From Nageia nagi (lineage: Eukaryota > Pinophyta): a stretch of 64,000 nt of DNA. The notes under the pieces are model-generated. The model was not told where the DNA came from, ran no database searches, and saw nothing but the letters and a program-made list of their open reading frames with translations. The stretch lies in the NCBI GenBank assembly GCA_050084985.1, contig JBITNC010000002.1, forward strand, positions 496,001-560,000, read 5' to 3'. Positions 22,440 through 35,305 of this stretch are shown piece after piece (positions within the stretch are counted from its first letter, which is position 1; each line of letters begins with the position of its first letter). The translations under genes and the position numbers were made by a program.

Positions 22440-25400
22440 GGGCAACTTCATCAATCCAATAGCATTCCTAAACTTATAGAACTGAGCTTCTAGGATGGGT
22501 TTGGTAAACAAATCAACAAAGTTCAAGGTGGATGGATAGTACTCTAGGTGTATGATACCATCAAGAACCTTCTCCTAGATAAAATGGGCATGTATTTCCA
22601 CATGTTTTATTCTTTGGTGGAACATAGAATTCTTATTCAAAGAAATAGCTAATTGATTATCTAAAAAAATCAAATATGATCCACCTTGCTCATACTCAAT
22701 TTCTTTCAAAATATGCCTTAGCCAAATGGTTTCTTAGGTTGAAACAAACATGGCATGATATTTAGTTTCTATGGTGGAAAGAGAAATAGTAGGCTACTTC
22801 TTAGAATTCCAAGAGATAGCACCTGAACCAATGCTAAACACATACATAGAAATTGATTTCTTATCATCTTTATATCCCCCATAGTTAAAATATAAGAATC
22901 TAAAGAGAATAAACAAGGGAAACATAGAATACTTGAGAGCAAGATCTTTAGTCCCTGCAACATACCTCAAGATTTGCTTAACAACATTGAGATGCTCAAC
23001 ATATAGTTTCTGCATGAATCATGCCATTAGATTCACTGCAAAGGTAATATTTGGCCTAAATATAGTCAAATACAAAAGACTACCCATTAATTACTTGTAA
23101 GCTATAGCATCAGCTAATTGAGCATTGGAGCTCAAAAAAATACTGATTCTAGAAGAGACTAGGATCATAGCATATCTACACTCCTCCATTCCAAAATTCT
23201 ATAAGATATTTGATATATACTTAGATTGATTGAGATAAGTATAATTCTTGTATTGATACACTTGCATTCCAAGATAGTAGTGCAAGAGACCAAGATCAAT
23301 GATTTCAAATGTTACCTTAAGTTTGGATATGCACTTTTGAATGATTTCTTCATTATTCCTGCTTATTAGAAGATCATCCACATAAAGGGGAATCAAGACC
23401 ACATCTTTTTCTTAATTGAGTACATAAAGATCAAAGTCAAAAAAATACTTAGAGAAATCAATATCTACAAAGTATCCTAAAATCTTCTTGTACTAGGCTT
23501 TAGGTGCTTACTTAAGTCCATATAATGATTTTTTTAGCTTGCATACAAAGGATTCTTTACCTTCAACAATAAACCCTTTTGGTTGATTCATGAAGATTTT
23601 CACATTTAAGTCACCATTGAGAAATGCACTCTTTATGTCAAGTTGAAAAACTTTCCATCCTTGAGCTATATAAAGAGTAAGGATAATTCTCACAATAAGA
23701 ATCCTTATCAGGGAGCAAAGGTTTTCTCATAATCTACACCATATTTCTAAGCAAAACCTTTAGCTACTAACCTAGCCTTGTATTTCTCAATATCCCTAAC
23801 TGAATTGAACTTGACTTTGTAGATTCACTTATTGCCAATCACATTTTTCTCACTAAGATAAGAAACCAAATCCCAAGTTTCATTTTTCATAAGCACCTCA
23901 TACTCGACTTTCATGGCTTCCATATAGCACTCATGCTTAAAAGCTTCTTTGAAGGTTGAGGGCTCATGCTTATTATCAATCTTGATAAATAAGAATTTTT
24001 TTAAGGTCATGCTCCTTGTAAACCTTTATGTTGGAGAATTTTGTTCCTGAGGTGACTTTTCTATATCAATATCTAACCAGCTTTACATCAACTTCCTCAT
24101 TAGAAGTATATTGTTTAGGAAGTTCATATAACTTTACATCCCTTGAAATAAATATAGCTTTGAAGGATGGAGAGTAGATCCTATAACTTTTATTTTGATT
24201 CTCATAACCCACAAAGATGCATTTTTTAACTCTTTTATCCAACTTTTTCCTTATCTCAGACACAATGTAGGAGAATACTTCATAACTAAACACCCTAAGG
24301 TGAGAAATGTTAGGTTTTCTTCTTGACCATGCCTCAAAAAAGGCTTTTATGGAACACCTATTCAATGTGTAAATAGCAATGCTCATAGCTTCACCCTATA
24401 AGAAACTATAAAGATTACCCAACATGCATCTAGCCATTTCCATAATTATTCTATTTTTCCTTTTGATAACATTGTTCTATTGAGGAGTGTATGGAATTTA
24501 AAATTGCCTCTTATTTCCATACTTAGCACAATAGCCATTGAACTTAGTGCTGCTATATTCTTTCCCATTATCTAATCTTAACATCTTAATTTTAAGGTTA
24601 GTTTGATTCTCAACAAAGGCCTTAAAAACTTTAAAAATATCAAAGGTTAGATCTTTATGCTCAAGTAGATACCCAAAGTTCATTCTACTAAAGTCATTAA
24701 TGAAGATCAAGACATAAGATGCTCCTCCAAGTGACTTAGTCTGAAATGGACCCATCAAATTTGAATGCACAATTTGAAGAGGTTGAGATGCTCTTGTTGC
24801 CTTATCTTTTCAAACTTTTGTCTATGCATCTTTCCAAGAATGCACTTCTTGCATAGACCAATCGAAGGAAAAATTGAAGGCAAACCTACCATAAGTTCTT
24901 GGTCTTTCATGACTTGAATACTCTTATGGTTAAGGTATCCTAAACATTAGTACCAATGATTGCCTCTATAACACACACTTGTAGCAAGACACATCTTTGA
25001 TGGAACTTGATCTACAACGTAAAGATTAGTTTTCACTGATCCTTTAACTATCATGGTAAGTCCTTTCTTAATGCACTAGGATTGAGAGTCAAACTCAAAA
25101 GATTATCCTCTTCTAGAGACTTGGATCATGGACAGAAGGTTCATTTTAAGCTTAGGAACATAGAGCACATTGTCAAGAACCTTCCCATGAATCAACTCAC
25201 TTCCAACTCCTTAGAATTCAAGGGTAGAATTGTCACCTATCATAACTGCATCTTTTTTATGCTTGTGAAAGTTTTCAAACTTTTTCTTTTCAAAGCACAG
25301 GTGATTAGTGCAACCAAAATCAATAATCCAATTAGATAAAAAAGAGTAATATAAGGAGTAGAGCATCGCAACAAAACCAAATTGAATATTCTTCTTTCCT

Positions 25401-26340
25401 TTATAGTTCTTTACATTTCCATTACCTTTGTTCTTTTTTTTTTCTCTTTTATTTTTGTACTAATCAAATTCTTTATGAATTTGGATGCCATAATAGTTAC
25501 AATTACCATCAAAGTTTTCCTTAGGATATGGATTATTTACTTTGCCTTTTCCATCTCTTTGCTTGAGTGGTTGTTGTTACCATTGTTCCTACTGCTATGG
25601 TTGTTGTTTTTATTGTTCCTTGTACTATTTTAGCCATTATCTCTTTTCTCAAACCTTTTAGAGGAAGAAGGATAAGATCTCTTTTGATTGTTAAACTTCT
25701 TCTTGAAAGAATGTTTGGTTGCTCTAAGAGCAATGTTATTATCCTTAGGAGAAGAAATCAATACTTTATTGTTAAAGGTTTCTTTATGCTTCAAAAGGTG
25801 CCTAAAAAGGTTATCAAGGGAGGAATTCTTCATCATCATCAAGCATTATTTCCATAACTATCACAAAGTTTCTAAATTTTGAAGAAAGGCTTTGAAGAAT
25901 GATGAAGAACATGAACTCATCATTGATCCAATTGCACCCACAATTAACAAGTTAGGTCTTTAGGTAAATGATTTTATTCAAGTATATGGCAACATTTTTA
26001 TCTTCCCCTTAAAGAGATTGAAGAAAATTTTGGAGAATGGTAAATCTTCTTAAAAAATTTGAACTAAGGTAATTTTTTTGAAGCTTATCCCAAGCTTCCT
26101 TCATCAAGGTTGAAGAGGAAGTCATCAAGAGCATATCATTTGAAACTACATGATAAATCATGAAGGTTGCCAACTCATTCTTCATGTTGTAAGCCTCTAG
26201 TGTCTTCTCATTTGTAGGAGGTATAAGGTTCTTATTCACTGTTTGCCAAAGTTTCTTACCTACAATTCAACTCTCATCCATGGTTCCTAAATCCTAAAGT
26301 TGGAACCATAAAGAATGTGTTTAGGTAAAAATGACTCTCC
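22440..26340 (-). pseudogene. Copia gag-pol polyprotein (decayed)
   Basis: Read right to left. Gag remnant 26340-25600 (ELATFMIYHVVSND, KEAWDKLQKNYLSSN). CCHC-type knuckle near 25500 (CNYCG..HKE). Protease motif near 25310-25335 reads NWIIDFGCTNH, with DSG changed to DFG. GAG-pre-integrase near 24950-24850. Integrase core 24770-24498: HSNLMGPFQTKSLGG shows the first catalytic Asp changed to Asn, while RLDNGKEY keeps the second Asp. Integrase C-terminal part 24386-24066. RT 24010-23199, with LDIKSAFLNGDL near 23640 and catalytic YVDD at 23373-23384. RNase H 23015-22600 (RYVAGTKDLALKY). There are many stops and frameshifts. It cannot encode working enzymes. Confidence 0.9.
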
Positions 26341-29276
26341 CATTTGCTACATAAGAATGTAAAATATAATAAGCATGTGGTTTAATAAATAACATTTAAT
26401 ATTAGATTTTAACCAAGTAAATAATACATGTTACATTTAACACTAGAGACACTCTTGATTTGATTCGTAAGTGCAAATGTTTTACAACTCAAATAATCCA
26501 TGTACCTAAATACATTTCTCATCTTAAGAACCATAGATGTAGAGTGACATTATTGAGGCTTGTTTTCTTATCTTAAATTAGGCCTTCACTTGGATGTCCA
26601 CACAAAAGGAGCCCAAGTACTATGAATCCTCAATTATTTGCCTTGGTCATTTTTATACTCTCATAAGGAGAAGTACTTACTATTTTTCAAGGTTATGATA
26701 TTTATTGGATTGACCAAATTATTAATCTTGATTAGGTTTTAAGTTATCCTTCAAGGTTATCAGGATAATCTGTGAATGGATGTGTGAACATGTGGTATCA
26801 TTAAACACATGCCTATCCACCTATTGGAGTTATGTCTAGACCAATAGAGGACTTAGGGGTAATTGAGAAGTATGGACTTTTCACCATTTGGATCATCGAA
26901 CTTAAATGCTCCAGTCCACTTGTCCTCACCTCATGGCTCCCCAAATAAGTCATGTTGTGAAATGTACGTGTGAATGTGTTCATTTTAGGGGGTTGCTCAT
27001 TTCAATATTTATATTTCTATTTGCATAAGCAAATAAATCAAAACACAAAACATGAAGTAAAAGAGTATAAGTAAAAACATCATCCATTTGCAACTTGGAA
27101 CCTTAAGAGTCCAATGGGTTTTGTTTACCAACCCCTAAAGGACATGTTTACATCATTCCTTTTGCATAAGTCCTTTAACTTTGCATAAGAAAGTAAAAAA
27201 TCATAGCTTGGTGAATTTAAGTAATAAGCATGCATCATTCCATAACTTAAGTGATAAGCATGCATTATTTATATCATTGAACAAGTTCATATTTGTATAA
27301 GGATTTTATCAAAAATAAATACTTAAAAAAAAAATAGACATGCAACTTGTTATAAGGATCTAAAAATTAAGTAAAATACTCATAATTTCCCACTTTTTAC
27401 TTAAGACAAGTTCCTTAAAAATAAATTAGTAAAAAGAATACCTCTTTTACTTAAGTAATATGAGAATATAAAAAGCTACATTAAGTTGAACCTTTATAAA
27501 ATAACACTTTAAGCACATTAGAAAGTACTATCATTATGTTAATAAAAGCAAGTTTTGAATTTATTAAACATAATATCTAAATGTTTTAAGTATTTGAAGT
27601 AAAATGTAAAAAAGAATTACCTTAAGTAAAAAGTACATTTTATCCTTCCCAAGGTAATTTAAGATAGACATCAAAAAGTTTGAGACCTTGAGTATACGCT
27701 TTGCAAAGATTTAAAGTTTCTAGGTGCATTAAATAAAAGGTGACTTGCAAGCAATATTGAAAATTTAATGCACTAGACATATTTCTTTAAAAAAAAAGGA
27801 CTTCATAAACCAATTAATCATTAAAGATAAGGGGCGGGTGGGCAGGAAAAAAAGAATTAAATTTGGAGTATATTATTTGCAAAAGGAGTTAATGCTTCTA
27901 GATGCATTAACAAGAAAAAAAATGTCTCCCTTAAATTTCTATGAAACATGCAAGCAAGCAAAAAACATTAAATGAACCTTGAATAAAAAGGAATTATTGG
28001 AAGGAGCACTGGATAAATGTTTTAAACAAAAAAATGGCATAGAGGAGGTGACAAGGAGGCATGAGTGGAGAAGCTAGGGGCCACACAAGGAGAAGAGGCT
28101 TACCTTAGCTAAATGACTTCTCTTGCAGCTACATACAATGCTAAAAAAAAATTGATAGCCTTCAGCTTGGGATTGACTCCAATGGTGATATATTCCAATC
28201 TTGAGGTGCCTAGGGAGTTGTTGAGCTCCCTTGACTTTGTATATAGGCCATTGAAGTAGTTTGCATAGCAACTTTTTATAGGCATATGCGGAGAACAACA
28301 ACCATGAGGGCCACAATGGATCTAAACGTAGATTAGTGAGGGCTACAATAGACCTAAATGCAACCAGGCGAGGGCATGATGGACCTAAGCCCAACCAAAT
28401 GAGGGTTGAGATGGACTTGAGCATAGTTGGTGGTGGTGAGAAACCCTATGGTGGATGAGCTAGGAAACCCTATGCAAGTAGGTTCAAAAGGTGATGGATG
28501 AATAGGTGAATAATAAGGGAGGTGATAGCCAATAGCCCACAAGGGCTTTTTAATAGGCCATGCAAGTCAAAGGAGGATAGGTGTGACAGTCAAATGGATT
28601 TCCTCAACATTTGTGAGCTAGGCTTCATAGCCCTTTGAAAATTTTAATGCATCAAACCCCCAAATTTGAAGTTGCCCCTTTCTATTTGAATTTTTTTAGT
28701 AAATAGTGATAAATTTTTATTATTACTTATGTATACTAATCTTATAATAAATAATATTTTAAGATAATATGATTTTTTTTTGTGTATACTAATTCTATAA
28801 CAAATAATCTTTAATATAAAAGATTATATAGCAACATAGTTAGCATTTTTTGAAAAAAAAATTGCATGTAACAAAAAATAGAGATTAGTATAAACAAATG
28901 AGTTACATCATATTGCTAGTTCTAAGATTTTAGAAAAAAATGAACTAGCACATAGCACAAAAAATTTTTGTTAGTGTTAATATTACACAAGTTTTGTATA
29001 CTAACCCCTTTTTTTTTAAAAAAAAATGTAATTTTGAAGAAAAATTGCAAGTAATCATAGGAGGTTAGTATATATAAAAAAATGTGCTAACCATATTTTG
29101 TTAAAAAAAGAACTAACATAACAAATAATATGAAGTAGCATAATGTAATAATCCAAAAGAAGTAAGAATGTTTATACCTTCATAATACTTTTATCTGAAC
29201 AAGGAAGAGTAGGATGGGGAATGAAGAGCACCAAGAAGAAGAGCTTCCACACTAAAAAGAAGAGCTTCCACAACAA
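26341..29276 (-). other. Long non-coding leader of the complete copia
   Basis: About 2.9 kb between PBS and gag, unusually long. Its PBS-proximal part (28700-29276) is homologous, in reverse, to 62443-62720 next to the plus-strand family member, so it belongs to the element. 28030-28620 is noticeably less AT-rich and contains a short minisatellite. 26400-28020 is AT-rich without features. A secondary insertion within the leader is possible, but I find no termini. Confidence 0.6.
28306..28432. repeat. Minisatellite, 32-bp unit, 4 copies
   Basis: Copies begin at 28306, 28338, 28370 and 28401. Each starts gaggg and carries a(t/c)ggacctaa or a variant. It lies in the leader of the complete copia. 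Confidence 0.75.
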
Positions 29277-29288
29277 GCTCTGATACCA
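29277..29288 (-). other. Primer-binding site (complement), iMet type
   Basis: Plus strand gctctgatacca, so the minus strand is TGGTATCAGAGC, the exact plant initiator tRNA-Met type. It lies two bases from the 5' LTR end. Confidence 0.9.
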
Positions 29289-29290
29289 AA

Positions 29291-29786
29291 TATGAGAATT
29301 GAACTATAACATGAACAACTTTAAAATCCCAATATCACATGAAAGCTCATAAACACATCTAAATAACTCATAAAGAAATCTCACAACATAATGCAAGATG
29401 TAAGTGGTTCCTCCAACTAGGAGTACATCCACTAACTAGATCTCACTTCATTCACCAATATGAACTCTTACTATCCTCCTAAACTTTTCACCTAAACTCT
29501 ATCCTATACCATAACTTTACTCCACAAATTGGTGTTTGATCCAAAGAGGGACCCTTCCATTTATAGGCCAAAATCCCTCTTTGGATCACCCTTTTACCTA
29601 ATGTACAAAAGCATGACAAGTACATCCTTTTACCCAAGGGGCATGCTCATGACATGGAGTGTAGGAAAAGTTATATTATCATATTCACTTAAGTAATTAA
29701 GGTATCTAATGATACCCTTAAATATTAATGAATTTACAAAGAGGATTAATACAAACCTTTACAATAATGCATTATACATTCCAACA
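29291..29786 (-). repeat. 5' LTR of the complete copia (496 bp)
   Basis: The minus strand starts TGTTGGAATG at 29786 and ends ..aattctcata, where the partner ends ctcaca (CA to TA at the terminus). It is followed on the right by AAAGT. Confidence 0.95.
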
Positions 29787-29791
29787 AAAGT

Positions 29792-32668
29792 TAGGTAACG
29801 ATGCTCTGTTCTTGGGTTTCTAACAATCAAGTTTGAATGCAAGAATGAGAGAATTGCCTATGCCTCCTCAAATCAATGATGAAATATCCTATTTGATTGA
29901 AGCAATAATGGATGTTAATACTGGTACAAAAATTAAAACAAAGTTGATCAGGGTAGGAGCTTGGTTAACTTTACAAGAAAGAAAAATATACCACATGTTG
30001 TTGGTTAAGTTTTTTGATATTTTTGCTTCATCCTATTATGATTTTCATGGTTTGGATCATGATTTTATGACTTATAGTTTGGATATGAATGATGATGTAA
30101 ATCCTATACAACAAAAACCTAGACATATGCATCATAAAGTGGCTTTGACAATTAAGAAAGATATACAAAAATATCTTGTTGCTATTTTCATTATCCCCAT
30201 TGATTATTCTCCTTAGATTTCTAACATTATTCCTATAGCCAAACCTAATTAAGAGATAAGATGTTGCACATATTTTAGAGATATCAATAAGGCATGCCAA
30301 AAATATACATTTCCTTTTGCCAAATATTGATATGGTTGTAGATTCTACTATAGGCCATGAGATTTTATCTTTCACAGATGAATTTTCTAGCTACAATCAA
30401 ATAAGGATTAACAAGGAGGATTATTGTTTTTCTTTTGTGACTCCTTGTGGCATATTTTGTTGGGTGGTCATGCATTTTGGATTGAAGAATACAAGGGCTA
30501 CTTATCAAAGAGCTATGGTAAGTATGTTCCATGATATGATTCATGATATTGTTAAGGTTTATGTTGATGAAATTCTTACAAAATCTAGGAAAAAAGATGA
30601 TCATATTTCTCATTTAAGAAAAATATTTTTAAAAATGAGAGAATAAAAGTAGAAATTAAAGCCTCAAAAATATGCATTTAGAGTTTCTTTTGATAAATTA
30701 CTTGAATTATTTGTTTCAATAAGATAAATTGAGATGGACCCTAAGAAAGACACTATGATTGTTGATATACCTCTACTATGAAATTTGAAGGATCTATGAA
30801 GTCTTTAGGGTAAAGTTCAAATAGTAAGAAGATTTATTTCTCAACTAGTTGATATGACTACTCCATTTTTGCATTTTATAAACAATGATAAAAGGTCTAT
30901 ATGGGATGTAAAATGTCAACAAGCTTTGGAAAACATTAAGAGGTATCTTTCTAATGATCCTATTTTAGCTCCTTATAATTTAGAAAAGATTTTGTTGCTT
31001 TATGTTTCAGCTACACTAAGTGCATTAGGGGAAATGCTTCCTCAAAAAGATGATGAAGGTAAGAAAAGACTTATTTATTATATTATAAAATATTTGATTG
31101 ATTATGAAACAAGATATACCCCTATTAAGAAGATGTGTTTTGGTATTATTTTTTACTATGGAAAAACTTAAACATTATATGCTTGGAAATACCACATATG
31201 TTATAGCTCCAGCTAATCCTTTAAGATATCTAATGTCAAAATCATATTTGTTTGAAAGGGCTACAAACTGGATAATATTACTTCAAGAATTTAACTTAGT
31301 GCCTATAAATCAAAACTCCATCAAGGGATATGGGATAGCAAATTTTATTACAAATCATCCACAAAATAATAGTCCATGATCAAGGAAGAATTTCTTGATG
31401 AGCTAGACACAAAAGCCATAGGTGTTCTAAGTGATGATGCTCCTCTTAGGCAATGACACTTTGATCCTTATCCTATTTTCCCAAAAGTGTTTGTTGGGTT
31501 TACTAATGCCTAAGAATGGAAATTATTTTCGTTGGATCAAAGTGTATGAATAAGTATGGGGTAGATATTATCTTAATTAATACTCATGTTGATGTGATTC
31601 CTATATCATACAGATTGAGTTTTAATTATACTAATAATATGTTTGAATATGATGCTTTTATTTTAGGTTTGAAAGCAACTATACTCTTGAAAGTGAAACA
31701 AATAAAGATCTTTGGTGAATCTCAATTGGTAGTAAACTAAGTTAATGATGTCTATAACACTATATATTCCAAATTACAACCATACAAGGATATGATCATG
31801 TATCTTCTCATGTAGTTTTAGGAATATCATATTAAGAACATCCCAAGAGATAATAATAGGTATGTTGATGCTATGACTAGTGTTGCTTCCCTTTCTCCTA
31901 TTGATATTGAAGATGAAGAAACTACCCTACAGTTAAGAATTTGGGCAAACCTTCCAATGAGTATGTTATTATTGATTTTGTTAAAGATCACTATTTTTTT
32001 GCTACTTGCATTAATATGTGTGAATTGTATAAATATATCTTTTATTATTGAAAGAATGGGATATTACATAGTAATTTTGATCATAATGCAAGAATTAGGC
32101 TTAAAAATTTAGCTTTCAAACATGCTATCATTGGTGATTTGTTATATACAATATCTTTTGAGGATTCTCTTCTTAGATGTTTGATGAAAAATTAAGTAAA
32201 AATGGCTCTTCATCAAGCTCATGATGGTGAGTTTGGGGATCATTTCAATTCTAAAATGATTTATCAAAGGTTACTTAGATTGGGCTATTATTGGCATTCT
32301 ATGCTTGAAGATTGTGAATTGCCTGTAAAAAAATGTGAACAATATCAAAAGAATACAAAACTTTAACGTTCACATGAATTACACTCTATTGTTTGTCCTT
32401 AATCTTCTCTATTTGGGCACTTGATTTCATTGGTAAGATTAATGCTATTTCTAGAGATGGTTATAAGTTTATTATTATAGATACGAAATATTTTACAAAA
32501 TGGGTGGAATCTATTCGTATGAAATTAGTAAAAGGTGGTAACATTGTTGACTTCCTTGTTGAATACATTATTTCTAGATATGGTGCTCCCTCTAAATTAT
32601 TTATGGATAATGGTCCTAGTTTTAGAGGTAATAAAGTGAAGGAATTTTGTGAAAAATATTATAACAAG
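29792..32668 (+). pseudogene. Tat-like gypsy pol: RT, RNase H, integrase N-terminal half
   Basis: It resumes the gypsy frame cut at 21203. Pre-RT and RT start lie at 29833-30216 (QQKPRHMHHKVALTIKKDIQ). RT core is 30290-30660, with MHFGLKNTRATYQRAM and the catalytic motif changed from YVDD to YVDE at 30560-30571. The RT-RNase H connection is 30830-31170. The RNase H-like domain is 31516-31870 (FVGSKCMNKYGVDIIL, IKIFGESQLVVN, PRDNNRYVDAM). The integrase zinc region lies near 32200-32360. The integrase core starts at 32393, with Asp in WALDFIGKI and FMDNGPSF. The sequence is interrupted at 32668 by an LTR-like insertion before the catalytic Glu. RT followed by this RNase H type suits the Tat lineage. 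Confidence 0.85.
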
Positions 32669-34437
32669 TGTTATTTTTGTAAAATCACACTTTGGAGGGG
32701 TAAAATTCTTTCATTAATTCATTTCAATAAAGTTCCCTCTTTATTTCCCATTTCTTACTCCCTTATTCTTTCATTTATAAATATTCAATCTCTACTTAAG
32801 AGTCTTGTATATTACTGAGTCATGTTTATATTATCGGGTCTTAGTCTTATAGATGTTAATCAAAACTACCATTTTACTTAGGGTGAACATTGTTTGTAAA
32901 TGCATTTGACTCAGATCCAAGAATTGTATATAGTCCATAATGATAAGTGTGAGTCCTACAAAATAGATTAAGTTTTATTTAGGTGTCATTGTACATAACC
33001 CATTTGTATGTCCAAGTCTACTTCAAGTTTCGTAGTCTATATGTAGTATTTAGTCTACAACAGGAAATAATATCAAGAGTCATGTTCGGGTATTGCATCA
33101 ATATAGTATTGTATATAGTTGTCAGTATTAAGTTGACTCACTCAATGGGTATCATCATAAAACTCGTAAATTGGAGATAAAGGAGATGCACCTATAAATG
33201 GAAATAAGCAAGCACTGAGTTAGTCCATCAATGGGTATTATCGAAGGACCAACTAGTAAGAGATGTTTCAATGAGTTCATTTAGCAGATACCATTGATTT
33301 TGAGCAATGATGTCACACCTTTTCTTAAAAATTGATGGATAATAAGGCAACTCCCAGTCAATCAATAGAGCTCATTAGAGCAAGTAAAACCCCTTAAGCT
33401 GAAAAGAGAACTGTGAGATAAGGGGAACAACCAAGTCCACTTAATCAAGAGTGTTTATCCTCGAGGCTCTATCAATGTGTCAACTTCAACTCATTTGCAC
33501 ATGATGATAGTAGTTCTTCCTTAGGTTTCAATATTATATCTTTCATTACCCTTGTAGTTTTCATAACCCAAAGCTACAATGATATTCATAAATAGTTGCA
33601 GAGAGTTAGATGGCTTCTGATAGAGCATAAATACAAACCGTACCAATCAAGTTTGCAAACCATACCTCAAAAAATTAGCTACAATTGTAATAGGATACAA
33701 TCAAATATAAATATGAGAGATTGAGGTTGATAAGGTACAAAGATTCAGAGTCTATAGATTCCTAAAGATTAGCATTGATTGTATTAAGTCACTGTGCAAT
33801 CTACCATAATTATATATTGAAGTTGTACATTTGTAAATAATTCTTTATGTCTATTCTTAAACAATAAGGAAATTAAGGGTAGTAATGGTGGACAATAACC
33901 CATTTGTAAATTTATTCTTATAAATAATGGACTGTTCGAGGTCCAAAAGGTCGAACATTTTAGAAAAATTGCCCAGTGTGTGAAGTGCTTTCATATATGA
34001 TTAATACAATGCAATGATATTTTGCCCTCTATTATCTATGGCTATTTATTATGTTTTGTAAGCATTAAGTATGAATCATTTTCCTAAGTTATGGCTGTGT
34101 ATTGCAATTATGATGCCCGAAGGGAAAGATAGTTGTACTATTCTTAATCTTGGTGATAAATTACTATCCGTGTATTAGTGCCTAGGTTGATTAGTTTTAA
34201 CATGCTTTCTTAGTTTAGTTTTTAGTTTATTTCCTATTACTCTTCCCTCTTTTTATCTCTTTCAAGTAACTTTTAACTTCTTTCATAGATAAGAATCGAC
34301 CTATAACCCAAAGATTGAGTAGAGAACCCCTATGAGCATATTGTCCCACCACTTTTGCTCTTTTAAGAACCCTAATATTGCAAGCAATGGAGAACTAGAC
34401 TAGATCAAAGCTCAAGGTTACATTATACTAATCAACA
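32669..34437. mobile_element. LTR-like insertion (probable solo LTR, 1.77 kb)
   Basis: The integrase frame breaks after EKYYNK at 32668 and resumes at about 34442 with KLFHSLYDS, a stop, GND, a stop and AEASNK, so 1.77 kb is inserted. The insert begins TGTTATTTTTG and ends AATCAACA, i.e. TGTT..AACA inverted termini as in LTRs. A TATA-like tataaata lies near 33930. No coding sequence, PBS or second LTR is present, which suits a solo LTR. Flanks read ATAACAAG and ATAAAAG, at best a damaged target duplication, so the ends are approximate. It includes an inexact repeat of tcaatgggtatcat (near 33143 and 33229). Confidence 0.6.
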
Positions 34438-34886
34438 ATAAAAGAAACTTTTCCACTCTTTATGATTCTTAAGGTAATGATTAAGCTGAAGCTTCTAATA
34501 AGATTATAAAAAGTATCTTATGTAAAACTATTGCAAAACATGATAAATATTGGCATGAATAACTTACTTATGCTTTGTGGGCTTATAGAACAAGTATAAG
34601 GACTGTTGTTGGGGGAACTCCTTATTCTCTAATGTATGGAGATAAGGTTGTTATTCCTTTAGAATTAGATATTCCATGTTTAAGGGTGTCTTTGGAAGAT
34701 TTTATTCTGGATAAAGATAAGAGAAAAGCAAGATTTGCACAATTAGAAGCCTTGGATGAGAAAAGGGTAAATGCTTTGGAAAATAAAAAAGTATATCAAT
34801 CTAAAATTAAGATAGCTTATAGCAAAAAGATAAAACCCAAAGAATTTAAGAATGGAGACTTGGTCCTAAAAGAAAATCTTACTATA
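34438..34886 (+). pseudogene. Tat-like gypsy integrase, C-terminal half
   Basis: It continues the core broken at 32668. AEASNKIIKSIL near 34480 carries the catalytic Glu, followed by LWAYRTSIRTVVGGTPYSL, VVIPLELDIPCLRV and KEFKNGDLVLK. This is the standard end of a gypsy integrase core plus the GDLVLK motif. The 105-residue stretch 34575-34892 has no stop. The frame is cut at 34887 by a new LTR starting TGTTAG. Confidence 0.85.
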
Positions 34887-35291
34887 TGTTAGTATCCCAT
34901 TTCCGAACATTTTAGTGTTAGTATTAGTTATTAAATTGTCAACCTATATTGTAAGCTGTAATATTATGATTGTAAGGGTAGGGCCTGATCTTGCATTACT
35001 ATTAGAGTTAGGGCTAGTATATTATAAATAGGTAGAAGTGTGTGGAGAAAGGCATCTTGAACATTATTTTCACTTTGGAGTTATAGGAAGGTAGCCCCCT
35101 CAAAGCAGCCTATGATTCTATTACTATTTAGTAAAATCCTATCCTTATCTACTTATTATTGCTATTTTGTATTCTATTTATCAGTACATGCTCTATTATT
35201 TCCACTAGATTAGTTGTCATTTTCCTATTTCAAATCAATATTCATTACATTTTTACAATATTTCCCTTTTCATATTTGTAGCATCGTTACA
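34887..35291 (+). repeat. LTR (405 bp) of a further element, 5' LTR by position
   Basis: It starts TGTTAGTATCCC exactly where the integrase frame ends and terminates ..catcgttaca. A TATA-like ttataaatagg lies at about 35023-35033. A PBS follows two bases later, so it is a 5' LTR in plus orientation. No second LTR is seen in the window. Confidence 0.75.
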
Positions 35292-35293
35292 TC

Positions 35294-35305
35294 TGGTATC
35301 AAAAC
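35294..35305 (+). other. Primer-binding site, iMet-like
   Basis: TGGTATCAAAAC, a degenerate version of the TGGTATCAGAGC plant initiator tRNA-Met site, two bases after the LTR end. Confidence 0.7.

Larger units (their letters stand above)
21204..29791 (-). mobile_element. Complete Ty1/copia retrotransposon (8.6 kb) with target duplication
   Basis: LTRs 21209-21705 and 29291-29786, PBS, gag-pol remnant and polypurine tract, all on the minus strand. Target duplication AAAGT is perfect (21204-21208 and 29787-29791). The copia order (integrase before RT) is clear. It sits inside a plus-strand gypsy gag-pol, whose G-patch-like part lies left and RT part right. About 2.9 kb of leader separates the PBS from gag. 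A second member of the same family, in plus orientation, starts at 61922. Confidence 0.95.

Noticed and set aside
25382-25882. Overlapping hydrophobic plus-strand frames that look like membrane proteins
   Set aside because: They lie opposite the copia gag and zinc-knuckle region on the minus strand; the Phe/Leu runs come from complementing Lys/Asn-rich codons.
28074-28542. Two minus-strand open frames (116 and 62 codons) in the copia leader
   Set aside because: They overlap in different frames, span a minisatellite and match no known domain; treated as chance.
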